NCBI GenBank assembly: GCA_038247555.1
Contig: JBBRUT010000048.1
Span: 1 to 21,752, forward strand
Source of the DNA: JAHBXL01 sp038247555
GTDB lineage: Bacteria; Planctomycetota; Phycisphaerae; Phycisphaerales; UBA1924
Direction: 5' to 3'
DNA: 21,752 nt
The translations under genes and the position numbers were made by a program. This document shows, piece after piece, positions 15,574 to 21,752 of this stretch (its first letter is position 1; each line of letters begins with the position of its first letter). Below the pieces are notes generated by a model that was not told the DNA's origin, made no database searches, and saw nothing but the letters and a program-made list of their open reading frames with translations.

Positions 15574-16464
15574 ATGAACGCTCTGAAGACCATCCTCGTG
15601 GCGGTTGACTTTGGCAAGGCATCCGAAGCCGCGCTCGCCCAGGGCCTGCGCATGTCCGCATGGAACCGCGCGACGGTGCACGCAATCTTCGTCGTCGATA
15701 CCGGCGTGCTCGTCGAAGCTCAGGAAGCCGTTTCAGGATTCCAGGAGCAGATTCAGAACGCACTGAAAGACGATGCGATGGATCGGTGGAACAAGCTCCT
15801 TCCCGGACACCCCGGCCGGAGCGACTGCCAGTTCCACATCGCGGTCGACAGCCCTTCGCGCGCAGTGATTCAGATGGCCGACAAGCTCGGCGCGGACCTG
15901 CTGGTGATGGGTGTCCGCGCCGATACCTCCGGCGGCAATGGCCCCGGCCCGCTCGCCACCCACTGCACCGAGAGGGCCAACTGCCCGGTGCTGCTCGCCG
16001 CCGACACCCAGCCCGGCGCGTTCAAGCGGATCGTGGCTTGCGTGGATTTTTCTTTGACCTCCGCTCGCGCGCTCAATGCGGCCGCAAGAATCGCCTTGCA
16101 GGACTCTTCCGCGCTCCACGTCCTGCACGTGCACCGTGCGACCTGGCGCGAGAGCCGATTGTCTGTCTTCCAGGGCCTCGACCCTGCGCGGCAGGCGGGC
16201 ATCGTCGAGGGTCTGCGCCAGAAACTCCAGGCCCAGTGCGATGCCCTTGGTCCGGAGTTCAACTATCTCAAGCCCACCATCGAGGTGGTCGAGCACCAGA
16301 GCCACGGCCGCGGCATCGTCGAGTACGCCCGCAAGGTCGATGCCGATCTCATCGCCCTGGGCACCCGCGGCCGCACCAACCTGCGCGATGTGCTGCTCGG
16401 CTCCACCGCCCAGCGCGTCATCGGCAGCGGTGGCCGCAGCGTTCTTGCTGTGCGACCGGTCTGA
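15574..16464 (+). CDS. Tandem-domain universal stress protein (UspA family)
   Basis: The protein has 296 residues from ATG 15574, which has the best ribosome-binding site in the window (AGGAGG, nine bases before the codon). It holds two Usp domains. Domain 1 (about 1-148) opens MNALKTILVAVDFGKASEAA and ends CPVLLAADT. Domain 2 (about 150-296) opens FKRIVACVDFSLTSARALNA and carries LGTRGRTNLRDVLLGSTAQR, which matches the ATP-binding pattern G-2x-G-9x-G-S/T. The matching stretch of domain 1 (MGVRADTSGGNGPGPLATHC) departs from that pattern, so probably only domain 2 binds ATP. Such proteins help cells survive starvation and stress by mechanisms that vary. The 33-base gap to the following dehydrogenase allows co-transcription. 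Confidence 0.92.
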   Translation: MNALKTILVAVDFGKASEAALAQGLRMSAWNRATVHAIFVVDTGVLVEAQEAVSGFQEQIQNALKDDAMDRWNKLLPGHPGRSDCQFHIAVDSPSRAVIQMADKLGADLLVMGVRADTSGGNGPGPLATHCTERANCPVLLAADTQPGAFKRIVACVDFSLTSARALNAAARIALQDSSALHVLHVHRATWRESRLSVFQGLDPARQAGIVEGLRQKLQAQCDALGPEFNYLKPTIEVVEHQSHGRGIVEYARKVDADLIALGTRGRTNLRDVLLGSTAQRVIGSGGRSVLAVRPV

Positions 16465-16497
16465 CGCCTTGCTCGCGACCTGCGGCGACTCCACGAC

Positions 16498-17469
16498 ATG
16501 AAGCCACTGATCATCCAGACCGAGCACCTCGACCCCGAAGCCGGCGCGTGGCTCGCCGAACGCTGCCGCGTAGAGGTTTGTCCATCCGAAGATTCCCGGT
16601 TCAGCAGCCTGCTGCGCGAGGCCGATGGTCTGCTGATCCGCACCTACACGCAGGTGAATGACGCGATGCTCGCCCGTGCGCCGAGGCTGAAGGTGGTGGC
16701 GCGGGCGGGGGTGGGGCTTGACAACGTCGACATCGCCGCCTGCACGAAGCGCGGCGTACGGGTGGTCTCGACACCCGGCGCCAACACGCGCGCCGTGGTG
16801 GAACTTGTGTTCGCGATGGTGCTGGATGCCATCCGGCCGCGGGTCTTTCTGACGGAGGCTCTCGATGCGACCCGCTGGAAGGAGCTGCGCAAGGAGCTTC
16901 AGGCCCCGCGTCAGCTCGCGGGTATGACCATGGGCATCCTCGGGCTCGGAAAGGTCGGCACAGCGATCGCTCGCATCGCCGCGGCGTTCGAGATGCGGGT
17001 GATCTACCACGACCTGCGCGAGATCGCGCCCGAGGGCCGCCTTGGCGCTGCGCCCGTCGTTCGCGATGAGCTGTTCGCGCAGGCGGATGTCCTCAGCCTG
17101 CATGTCGATGGCCGCGCCGGGAATCGCGGCATCGTGGGTCCGGCCGATCTTGCCCGGTGCAGGCCGGATGTCGTGCTCGTCAATACCTCGCGTGGGTTTG
17201 TTATGAACAACGCGGCACTGCGGACGTTTCTGCTGGCCAATCCCGGTGCGTGCGCGCTGCTGGATGTCCATGAGCCCGAGCCGATCCCTGCGGATTACCC
17301 GCTGCTGGGTGTGCAAAATGCGCACATCTCCCCGCACATCGGCGCGGCGACGGCTTCGGCGAACCGGAACATGTCGTGGGTCGTCCGCGACCTCTGGCGC
17401 GTGCTTTCGGGCGAAGAGCCGGAATGGCCGGCAAACGAGCAGGCGAGCTCTTCGCCGCGGAGCGCGTAG
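16498..17469 (+). CDS. D-isomer-specific 2-hydroxyacid dehydrogenase (SerA-like)
   Basis: The protein has 323 residues from ATG 16498. It is an NAD-dependent cytoplasmic oxidoreductase. The substrate domain shows ARAGVGLDNVDIAACTKRGV at 69-88 and TPGANTRAVVELVF at 92-105. The dinucleotide site is GLGKVG at 149-154 with Asp172 at the end of the second strand, indicating NAD rather than NADP. The catalytic triad is Arg232 (NTSRG), Glu259 (DVHEPEP) and His280 (SPHIGAAT). It resembles the short, ACT-less phosphoglycerate dehydrogenases, but the substrate could be another 2-hydroxyacid. No ser gene is adjacent. It lacks a Shine-Dalgarno sequence and lies 33 bases after the stress-protein gene, so it may be read on the same mRNA. 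Confidence 0.92.
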   Translation: MKPLIIQTEHLDPEAGAWLAERCRVEVCPSEDSRFSSLLREADGLLIRTYTQVNDAMLARAPRLKVVARAGVGLDNVDIAACTKRGVRVVSTPGANTRAVVELVFAMVLDAIRPRVFLTEALDATRWKELRKELQAPRQLAGMTMGILGLGKVGTAIARIAAAFEMRVIYHDLREIAPEGRLGAAPVVRDELFAQADVLSLHVDGRAGNRGIVGPADLARCRPDVVLVNTSRGFVMNNAALRTFLLANPGACALLDVHEPEPIPADYPLLGVQNAHISPHIGAATASANRNMSWVVRDLWRVLSGEEPEWPANEQASSSPRSA

Positions 17470-17524
17470 CAATCGACTGCTCACAGTTGGCATGATGAGT
17501 CCGGTCGCATCCAGTCGCTTGAGG

Positions 17525-17551
17525 CGTCGCGGAAACCGTCTTACCGCGACG
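17525..17551 (+). other. Inverted repeat between dehydrogenase and sigma genes
   Basis: CGTCGCGG (17525-17532) and CCGCGACG (17544-17551) form an eight-pair stem with an 11-base loop. No U tract follows, so it is a weak terminator for the dehydrogenase or, because it overlaps the candidate sigma promoter, an operator. Confidence 0.4.
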
Positions 17552-17558
17552 TGCGTAC
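17531..17558 (+). promoter_or_regulatory. Possible ECF-type promoter of the sigma gene
   Basis: GGAAAC (17531-17536), then 17 bases, then CGTACG (from 17554) resembles the -35 GGAAC / -10 CGTC layout of ECF-sigma promoters, about 46 bases before the sigma ATG. Self-activation by the downstream sigma would be typical, but this is a two-motif match in GC-rich DNA and may be chance. Confidence 0.25.
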
Positions 17559-17604
17559 GTTGGGCGGCGTGACATGGGGTCGCTGCGGCATCAAACGAGT
17601 CATC

Positions 17605-18270
17605 ATGACCGAATCTGAATCATTATCCCAATCCGTAGGGGAATCCGAGCAGAGTTCCGGGCTTGCACGCGGGCCTGAAGCGCGCGAAGCCGCCGCTCTG
17701 CGCTGGGTACAGATGCACGGGGACATCCTTTGGCGGTTTGCGCTGGCTCGCACGCGGTCAAACGAAGCCGCCGAGGAGATCGTGCAGGAGACGGTGCTGG
17801 CCGCGCTGCAGGCGTTCGATGCCTTTGCGGGCGGATCATCGGAGCGCACCTGGCTGCTGGGGATTGCCGCGAACAAGATTGCCGACCATTTCCGGCGCGT
17901 GCGGCGGGCCAAGTTTCCCGGAGCACGCGCGATCTCACCCGATGCGACCTGCGTGTGCGACACCTGCCGGGGCATGTTCACCGCGAAGGGGATGTGGGCC
18001 TGCGTCGCGCGCAAATGGCCCGATCTCACACTGAGCGCAACGGAGAAGCTTGAGCAGGCCGAGGCGCTGCGGGCGTGCATCGATGCTCTGCCCCCGGGAC
18101 AGAGCGAGGCGGTATGGCTGCGGGACATTCTGGGCATTCCGGCATCGGAAGTGTGCAAGGCCATGAGCCTGACCGATACTAATCTTTGGTCAAGGATGCA
18201 CCGCGCGCGCGTGGCGCTGCGGTCGTGTCTGGAAACCAAGTTCGGCCTCCGGAAGGAGAAGGGCAAGTGA
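17605..18270 (+). CDS. ECF-type RNA polymerase sigma factor with a Cys cluster
   Basis: The protein has 221 residues from ATG 17605 (MTESESLSQS); the frame is open further upstream, but that stretch overlaps the control region. Region 2 is at about 33-102: WVQMHGDILWRFALARTRSN, then EEIVQETVLAALQAFDAF and RTWLLGIAANKIADHFRR, the -10 recognition and core-binding helices. Region 4 is at about 152-212: ACIDALPPGQSEAVWLRDIL, then IPASEVCKAMSLTDTNLWSR and MHRARVALRSCLE. The linker holds an unusual Cys set, CVCDTCRGMFTAKGMWAC (Cys116, 118, 121 and 133), which could bind zinc or sense redox state (inference). The next gene overlaps by four bases (GTGA) and encodes a zinc-finger protein of anti-sigma type, so the pair is almost certainly co-regulated. 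Confidence 0.9.
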   Translation: MTESESLSQSVGESEQSSGLARGPEAREAAALRWVQMHGDILWRFALARTRSNEAAEEIVQETVLAALQAFDAFAGGSSERTWLLGIAANKIADHFRRVRRAKFPGARAISPDATCVCDTCRGMFTAKGMWACVARKWPDLTLSATEKLEQAEALRACIDALPPGQSEAVWLRDILGIPASEVCKAMSLTDTNLWSRMHRARVALRSCLETKFGLRKEKGK

Positions 18271-18554
18271 TCCGGTTCGTGCGGGACATGGCGAGGGTGC
18301 TGACGATGCCGTGCCGCGAGCACGCGGCCCTCTTCAGCCGCCAGCTCGATGTGCCGCTCTCGCGCGGGGAGGCGTTCGGTTTGCGCCTGCACATCGTGTA
18401 CTGCGGCGGCTGCCGACGGTTTCGCTCGCACCTCCGGCATCTGCAATCACTGGGCCGGGCGCTGGCCGAGCAGGCCGAGAGCCAGCCGGGCCTTCCGGCG
18501 GATGTTCGCGAGCGGATTCACGCCCGCGTGGCACGGGAAACCAAGAAAAACTAG
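18267..18554 (+). CDS. Short zinc-finger (zf-HC2-like) putative anti-sigma factor
   Basis: The protein has 95 residues from a GTG that overlaps the sigma gene's stop (GTGA), with AAGGAG ten bases upstream. The pattern MPCREHAALFSRQLDVPLSR, then LRLHIVYCGGCRRF, places Cys16, His42, Cys46 and Cys49 in the C-x25-H-x3-C-x2-C arrangement of ZAS/zf-HC2 anti-sigma domains. There is no membrane segment, so it would be a soluble cytoplasmic partner that holds the sigma factor and may release it on loss of zinc or oxidation. The helical C-terminus (55-85, LQSLGRALAEQAESQPGLPA) is the likely contact or flexible tail. The call rests on the motif and on gene order, and binding to the sigma is inferred. 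Confidence 0.82.
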   Translation: MIRFVRDMARVLTMPCREHAALFSRQLDVPLSRGEAFGLRLHIVYCGGCRRFRSHLRHLQSLGRALAEQAESQPGLPADVRERIHARVARETKKN

Positions 18555-18604
18555 ATCGGGCTGCAAGGCGCGGGCCGCGAACGCGACTCACGCATGGGCA
18601 TCGT

Positions 18605-18657
18605 GCCGTCCGTCATGGCGGCCCGGGCCGTTCCCGCGCTGTGTTGGCGCGGACGGC
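18605..18657 (+). repeat. Inverted repeat and nested palindrome in the spondin gene leader
   Basis: GCCGTCCG (18605-18612) pairs with CGGACGGC (18650-18657). Inside the loop lies a perfect 12-base palindrome, CGGCCCGGGCCG (18619-18630). Both end 47 bases or more before the spondin ATG. The structure could separate the surface-protein mRNA from the sigma/anti-sigma mRNA or be a protein-binding site; no U tract follows it. Confidence 0.45.
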
Positions 18658-18703
18658 GCTTTCCGCCCCGATCCATATTTGTCTTTCTCCAGAGGAGAAG
18701 TTC

Positions 18704-19486
18704 ATGGTCATCTCGAATCGATCCAAGGTCATCGCGCTGCTGGGTGCGGCCTCGCTCACCGCCGCCGCGGGTGCCCAGCCTGTCCAGTTGCGCGTCACCA
18801 TCCAGAACCTCGCGCCGGCCAACAGCATCTCCTTCGCACCGCTGCGCGTCGGCTTCCACAACGGCACCTTCGATGCCTTCAACAACGGACAGACCGCCAC
18901 CGCACCGATCATTTCGATCGCCGAAGGAGGAAGCGGCATCGACTGGTTCCCCGCCTTCACCGCCGCCGAACCCAACGCCACGCTCGGCACGGTTGTCGGC
19001 ATGCCCCCGGGCCCGCTCCTTCCCGGCGCAACGGCCATCACCGAGTTCACGGTCGATCCTTCGATCAACCGGTTCTTCACCTTTGGGTCGATGGTGGTGC
19101 CCAGCAACGATCACTTCATCGGAAATGACGACCCGACAGAGTACATGCTGTTCGACGCCGCGGGCCAGCTGAACATCAGCAGCATTTCTCAGTTCGGGAG
19201 CGAAATCTGGGACAACGGGTCCGAACTCGAAGACCCCGCAAACGCTGCGTTCCTCGTCGGTGGCGTGAACGACCTGCGCACACCACAGAACGGCGTTGTC
19301 AACTTCAACTTCTCGCTGCTTGATACGTTCAACGGCCTGACTACCGCGGCGGGATACACCTTTGACCGCCAGATCGGTGCCGACGATGAGGTGTACCGAA
19401 TCACCTTCGAGATCGTGCCCGCGCCCGGCGCGGCGGTGGTGCTTGGAATGGGGGGGCTGCTCGCGGCTCGGCGGCGACGGGTCTGA
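18704..19486 (+). CDS. Secreted spondin_N domain protein with C-terminal sorting tail
   Basis: The protein has 260 residues from ATG 18704; AGAGGAG begins 13 bases upstream. The signal peptide (MVISNRSKVIALLGAASLTAAAGA) is followed by a spondin_N-like domain at about 26-190: LRVTIQNLAPANSISFAPLR, GFHNGTFDAFNNGQ, TEFTVDPSINRFFTFGSMVV and PSNDHFIGNDDP. The SNDxFIgn motif and early NLxP are what I recognise from bacterial spondin_N proteins. A second beta-rich part runs to about 235. The C-terminus reads IVPAPGAAVVLGMGG then LLAARRRRV: a PEP-CTERM-like sorting signal with motif, hydrophobic stretch and basic end, so the protein is exported and probably processed at the envelope. It follows the sigma/anti-sigma pair by 149 bases, making it a plausible target. 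It ends at a strong terminator. Confidence 0.88.
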   Translation: MVISNRSKVIALLGAASLTAAAGAQPVQLRVTIQNLAPANSISFAPLRVGFHNGTFDAFNNGQTATAPIISIAEGGSGIDWFPAFTAAEPNATLGTVVGMPPGPLLPGATAITEFTVDPSINRFFTFGSMVVPSNDHFIGNDDPTEYMLFDAAGQLNISSISQFGSEIWDNGSELEDPANAAFLVGGVNDLRTPQNGVVNFNFSLLDTFNGLTTAAGYTFDRQIGADDEVYRITFEIVPAPGAAVVLGMGGLLAARRRRV

Positions 19487-19512
19487 GCATCGGATCACTG
19501 TACTGTTCGACC

Positions 19513-19542
19513 AAAGGCCCCGGCTTGCGCCGGGGTCTTTTT
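19513..19542 (+). terminator. Rho-independent terminator of the spondin gene
   Basis: AAAGGCCCCGGC (19513-19524), loop TTGC, GCCGGGGTCTTT (19529-19540) forms a 12-pair stem with one G-T pair and ends in TTTTT. The distance to the spondin stop codon is 26 bases. Confidence 0.92.
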
Positions 19543-19819
19543 CAATGTGATGCGGCAGCATTCAGTCAGTGGCCAACTGGACTCGCCCGCGGCTTGGAGT
19601 CCATCTGCCAGTACCTTTGCGATCCGGGAGTGCAGGCAAGAACCCCTCGCGATGCCTCCAGCTCGCCACCCACCCTCCACACGCGCGCCCCGGCGTGAAC
19701 GCAACGAGTGGCGCACGCCGCCCTGGTGGCACTGGTTGATCGGGGGTAGGGGTATCGGGCATAGTCGGTCGGCTCCGTTGAGGAGGCGGCGGGCGGCCCG
19801 ACTGTATCCCTGCGAAAGG

Positions 19820-20257
19820 CTCCGCGCGTTCGCGACCAACGCCAACAACCCCAACGTGTACGTGCTGGCGCAGATCCCCGCGCCAAATCCTGGGGCGCCC
19901 GTGCCGCCGCCCGGGCAGGCGACGGATTTCAAGGTCGAGCTAAACTCGAACGGGTCGATCACGCTCAAATGGAAAGCGAAACACCCCGAGGGCTCCGATC
20001 GCGTGGTCTACTTCGTGCAACGCAAGCTCATCTCGGAGACCGCGTTCACACTCGTCGGCGGCAGCGGCGAGAAGAGCTATCAGGATGACACGTTGCCGAT
20101 TGGCATCGACGGCGCGACGTACATCGTGACGGCTCAGCGCGGCAACGTGCAGGGGCAGTCGTCGCGACAGTTGACGGTGACGTTTGGCTCTGGTGGGCCG
20201 GGGGCGATGCGGTTTGGCTTTGCCGAGGCGAACGCGGTGAGTAAGAAGGCCGCGTAA
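19820..20257 (+). pseudogene. C-terminal fragment of an Fn3-like planctomycete protein
   Basis: From about 19820 the frame reads LRAFATNANNPNVYVLAQIP, then a Pro-rich hinge (APNPGAPVPPPG), then an Fn3-like beta domain: FKVELNSNGSITLKWKAK, VVYFVQRKL, TAFTLVGGSG, and ATYIVTAQRGNVQGQSSRQL. I recall longer planctomycete proteins that share this C-terminal half behind an N-terminal helical domain of about 100 residues. Here the upstream part of the same frame (19547-19819) is Arg/Pro-rich, lacks a usable start and ribosome site, and does not look like that domain, so I call this a truncated remnant. The stretch 19543-19819 itself holds nothing else I can support. The fragment still ends at its own terminator. 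A short intact gene with an unusual start cannot be excluded. Confidence 0.55.
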
Positions 20258-20284
20258 GGACGGCTCGATAGTTCGACTGTGTTC

Positions 20285-20314
20285 AACGGCCCCGGCACAC
20301 GCTGGGGCCGTTTT
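20285..20314 (+). terminator. Rho-independent terminator after the Fn3-like fragment
   Basis: AACGGCCCCGGC (20285-20296), loop ACAC, GCTGGGGCCGTT (20301-20312) forms a 12-pair stem with one G-T pair, followed by TT and an AT-rich stretch. It is orientated for the plus strand; the minus-strand TIR gene ends just beyond it and lacks a U tract here. Confidence 0.85.
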
Positions 20315-20318
20315 CATC

Positions 20319-21119
20319 CTATTGAAAGTCGATGTCGTCCTTCGATGTTCCACGAATGACATCCACAATCTCTTTGGCGATTTCCTCCACCGTATGCGTT
20401 GCCGTGCTTCGAGCTAGCTTGTCGGCGAGCGAAGGACTGTAGCTGATCACTTCTTGCTTGGTTACGTTGTGCCATATTGGTAGCAATACCTGTTCACCGG
20501 TCACTGCTTTGGTGACAAGTCCATCCAACTCGTAGTTCGTCCAGTTTTTCTTGAAGAATGCCTTGGAGAAAACAACTAAGCCAAACCTGCTTCTCGCCAG
20601 ACCCATATCGATCTTCCTACGCAAACTATCGCCAGTGCGCAACTCAAACTCATCTTACCAGACCTTGAGCCCCGCTGATTGAAGCGCTGTCGCGAGTGGT
20701 CGAACAACGTCATTCTTGTCCTCCGAGGCGTGAGAGATGAATACGTCAAACTCACGAGGTTCAGCTTGGCTATCGCTTGGTGCCAGATCCGGCGAGCCTT
20801 GCAACAGACTCGGAACGCTCGCAAGCGACGGCTCACGGATGGCAGGCAGCGCTCCAGGGAATACACGGACCCCGGCCCTCACGCGGCCTCGGAATCCGCC
20901 AGCATCGATCGCCACATGCCAGTGTCCTGAGCGAGGCACCTGTAGACGCACGGGTGAACGTTTTGCTTGACCGCCGATGTATCGGTGTTGACGTCCACTC
21001 TTGTACGACGAGAAGTTGCTGCTATCCATGAGGCGGACGTTCACGGCACTCCCTCGGAGAGTGATCTCCACAATCTCCCCGCCACGAAGCGAGCCCAAGT
21101 CGGTATGGAGGTAGCCCAT
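20319..21119 (-). pseudogene. DUF1883-TIR domain protein interrupted by one in-frame stop
   Basis: The frame opens at ATG 21119 with DUF1883: MGYLHTDLGSLRGGEIVEIT at 1-20, VRLMDSSNFSSYKSGRQHRY at 28-47, and VRLQVPRSGHWHVAID at 57-72. A linker (about 85-122) leads to a TIR domain: EFDVFISHASEDKNDVVRPL and GLKVW at 150-154. Codon 155 is TAA (20657-20655). The same frame then continues DEFELRTGDSLRRKIDMGLA, FGLVVFSKAFFKKNWTNYEL (Glu197 is the expected catalytic NADase residue) and VLLPIWHNVT, to a normal stop after codon 266. TIR proteins usually read KVWYDE here, so one substitution in a Tyr codon explains the break. The product as read is 154 residues with DUF1883 and only the first third of TIR. 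TIR enzymes cleave NAD+ in several bacterial defence systems; no partner gene is seen. Base composition is AT-richer than the surroundings. Confidence 0.88.
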
Positions 21120-21126
21120 GGAACCG

Positions 21127-21132
21127 AGTGTA
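21127..21132 (-). promoter_or_regulatory. Candidate -10 box of the DUF1883-TIR gene (near-leaderless)
   Basis: On the minus strand TACACT lies seven bases before ATG 21119, the same hexamer as before nadE. There is no Shine-Dalgarno sequence in the gap and no clear -35 element. Confidence 0.4.
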
Positions 21133-21160
21133 TCGGGCCTTGGGCCCCACGCGGTACTAG

Positions 21161-21540
21161 CTCTATATCCCGGTCTGGGCAACAGGTCGCGCTCCGCAAG
21201 GCGGCGGGTCGATGTGGGGGGGCAACTACTCGACGCCGTCGGAGTCTCCTGATTCGTCGTACAGCACGTACTCGACCCCGACAAGCACGCCGAGCTTGCC
21301 CGCGAGCTATTCGACGACGGGCGATGTAATCTACTCGACCGGGCCGGTGAGGGGGGCGGCACGCCGACGCTGACTTTCTACACTACCGGCGCGTTCACCA
21401 GCAACACGCCTGGTACGACGCACACGCCGTCCAGCACGCCGAGCGATACGCCGTCGAGCAGCGGCCAGAGTTCCGCATCGTCAGGCATGAGCAGTTCCGG
21501 CGGTGGTAGTTCGTCGGGAGCATCGTCAGGCGCGGCCCGA
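21161..21540 (+). pseudogene. Ser/Thr/Pro-rich coding remnant with a frameshift at a G run
   Basis: After a stop at 21158 the frame reads GGGSMWGGNYSTPSESPD, SSYSTYSTPTSTPSLPASYS and TTGDVIYSTGPVRG, then ends at 21371. Low-complexity Ser/Thr/Pro/Gly sequence of the same style continues in the next frame from about 21351: GGTPTLTFYTTGAFTSNTPG, TTHTPSSTPSDTPSSSGQSS, SSGGGSSSGASSGAA. The switch falls on a run of six G (21351-21356); seven would restore one frame. Third codon positions are strongly G/C in the matching frame on either side of the break, as expected of former coding sequence. No start or complete gene is visible, and no family is recognised. It may be the C-terminal or stalk part of a surface protein. 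Confidence 0.45.
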
Positions 21541-21752
21541 GTGAGTAATGCGCGAGAACATTGGCCACAAACGATACGAGTTTCCTTGAATTGGGGATGC
21601 GAAAACGCACTCTTCGGACGGGGCGCGAGCGCAAGCCGCGGCGTTCATTGTGACCCCCTTGTTTGGGTAAATACGCGGGAATCCGTACAAAGACCTCTCA
21701 ATCACTTTGCGCCACCACCCACCCCCCGATTTGACCGATGGGTGGACCCCTC
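21541..21752 (+). other. No gene recognised at the window's end
   Basis: The frame from the Ser-rich remnant stays open to the last base, but its codons lose the G/C third-position bias and the residues look random. A seven-pair inverted repeat, CCACCCA (21715-21721) with TGGGTGG (21739-21745), is the only structure seen; it has no U tract within the window. Confidence 0.3.

Noticed and set aside
15733..17493. 586-codon open frame on the minus strand across the stress-protein and dehydrogenase genes
   Set aside because: Both plus-strand genes have full catalytic or binding motifs; the antisense frame is Arg/Asp/Glu/His-rich without any domain and is a by-product of high GC.
19562..19762. Small minus-strand frame starting MPDTPTPDQPVPPG with a nearby CGGAG
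   Set aside because: Only the first residues look gene-like; the rest is Arg/Gly/Trp-rich with no family or neighbour support.
1..21119. A combined NAD+ system linking NAD+ synthetase (nadE) with the NAD+-cleaving TIR gene
   Set aside because: The genes lie about 20 kb apart with unrelated housekeeping genes between them, and the TIR gene is interrupted.
21253..21350. Helical-looking plus frame VVQHVLDPDKHAELARELFDD minus its ends, upstream of the Ser-rich remnant
   Set aside because: Third positions are less G/C-biased than in the overlapping Ser/Thr frame, and it has no start codon or domain.
1..21752. CRISPR array, tRNA genes, insertion sequences or integrase
   Set aside because: No regularly spaced repeat, cloverleaf-like sequence, transposase motif or integrase was seen on either strand by reading alone.

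Overview
The window reads as a chromosomal stretch from a high-GC bacterium, most likely a planctomycete of the Phycisphaerae type. This is inference, from: a secreted protein with a C-terminal sorting tail of the kind these bacteria use (VPAPGAA, hydrophobic stretch, ARRRR); a membrane protein ending in a 'CPLC…CPECG' zinc ribbon; an excisionase-like helix-turn-helix protein anchored by two C-terminal membrane segments; abundant atypical sigma factors; and mostly scattered, single-gene transcription units. Several genes have a TANNNT box 6-7 bases before the start codon, which suggests leaderless mRNAs.

Layout. 1-6657 is mainly housekeeping: the N-terminal part of glutamine-dependent NAD+ synthetase (minus, cut by the window edge), a DUF3800 protein, rlmN, a large secreted protein of unknown role (minus) and trpE. 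6688-9391 holds a small DUF4326 protein, a membrane-anchored tyrosine-phosphatase-like protein and a translationally coupled ArnT/PMT-like glycosyltransferase. 9392-13563 holds a LOG-family protein (minus), a DUF2007 membrane protein (plus), two less GC-rich minus-strand genes of unknown function (a zinc-ribbon membrane protein and a secreted Cys-rich protein) and a divergently placed sigma-like gene. 13687-17469 holds the HTH/membrane protein (minus), a DUF2071 protein (minus), a double-domain universal stress protein and a D-2-hydroxyacid dehydrogenase.

17605-19486 is the clearest functional unit: an ECF-type sigma factor, a 4-bp overlapping short zinc-finger anti-sigma-like protein, and a secreted spondin_N protein with a sorting tail, closed by a strong terminator. 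The natural reading is a sigma/anti-sigma pair that may control a cell-surface protein.

19543-21540 looks like a decaying accessory region with three broken genes in a row: a C-terminal fragment of an Fn3-like protein, a DUF1883-TIR gene interrupted by one in-frame TAA, and a Ser/Thr/Pro-rich coding remnant with a frameshift at a G run. The TIR gene is the nearest thing to a defence gene here. It is disabled as read, and no partner gene is visible. I did not find a convincing, complete, undescribed system. The best leads are the sigma/anti-sigma/spondin unit, the interrupted DUF1883-TIR gene and the recurrent leaderless-promoter pattern.
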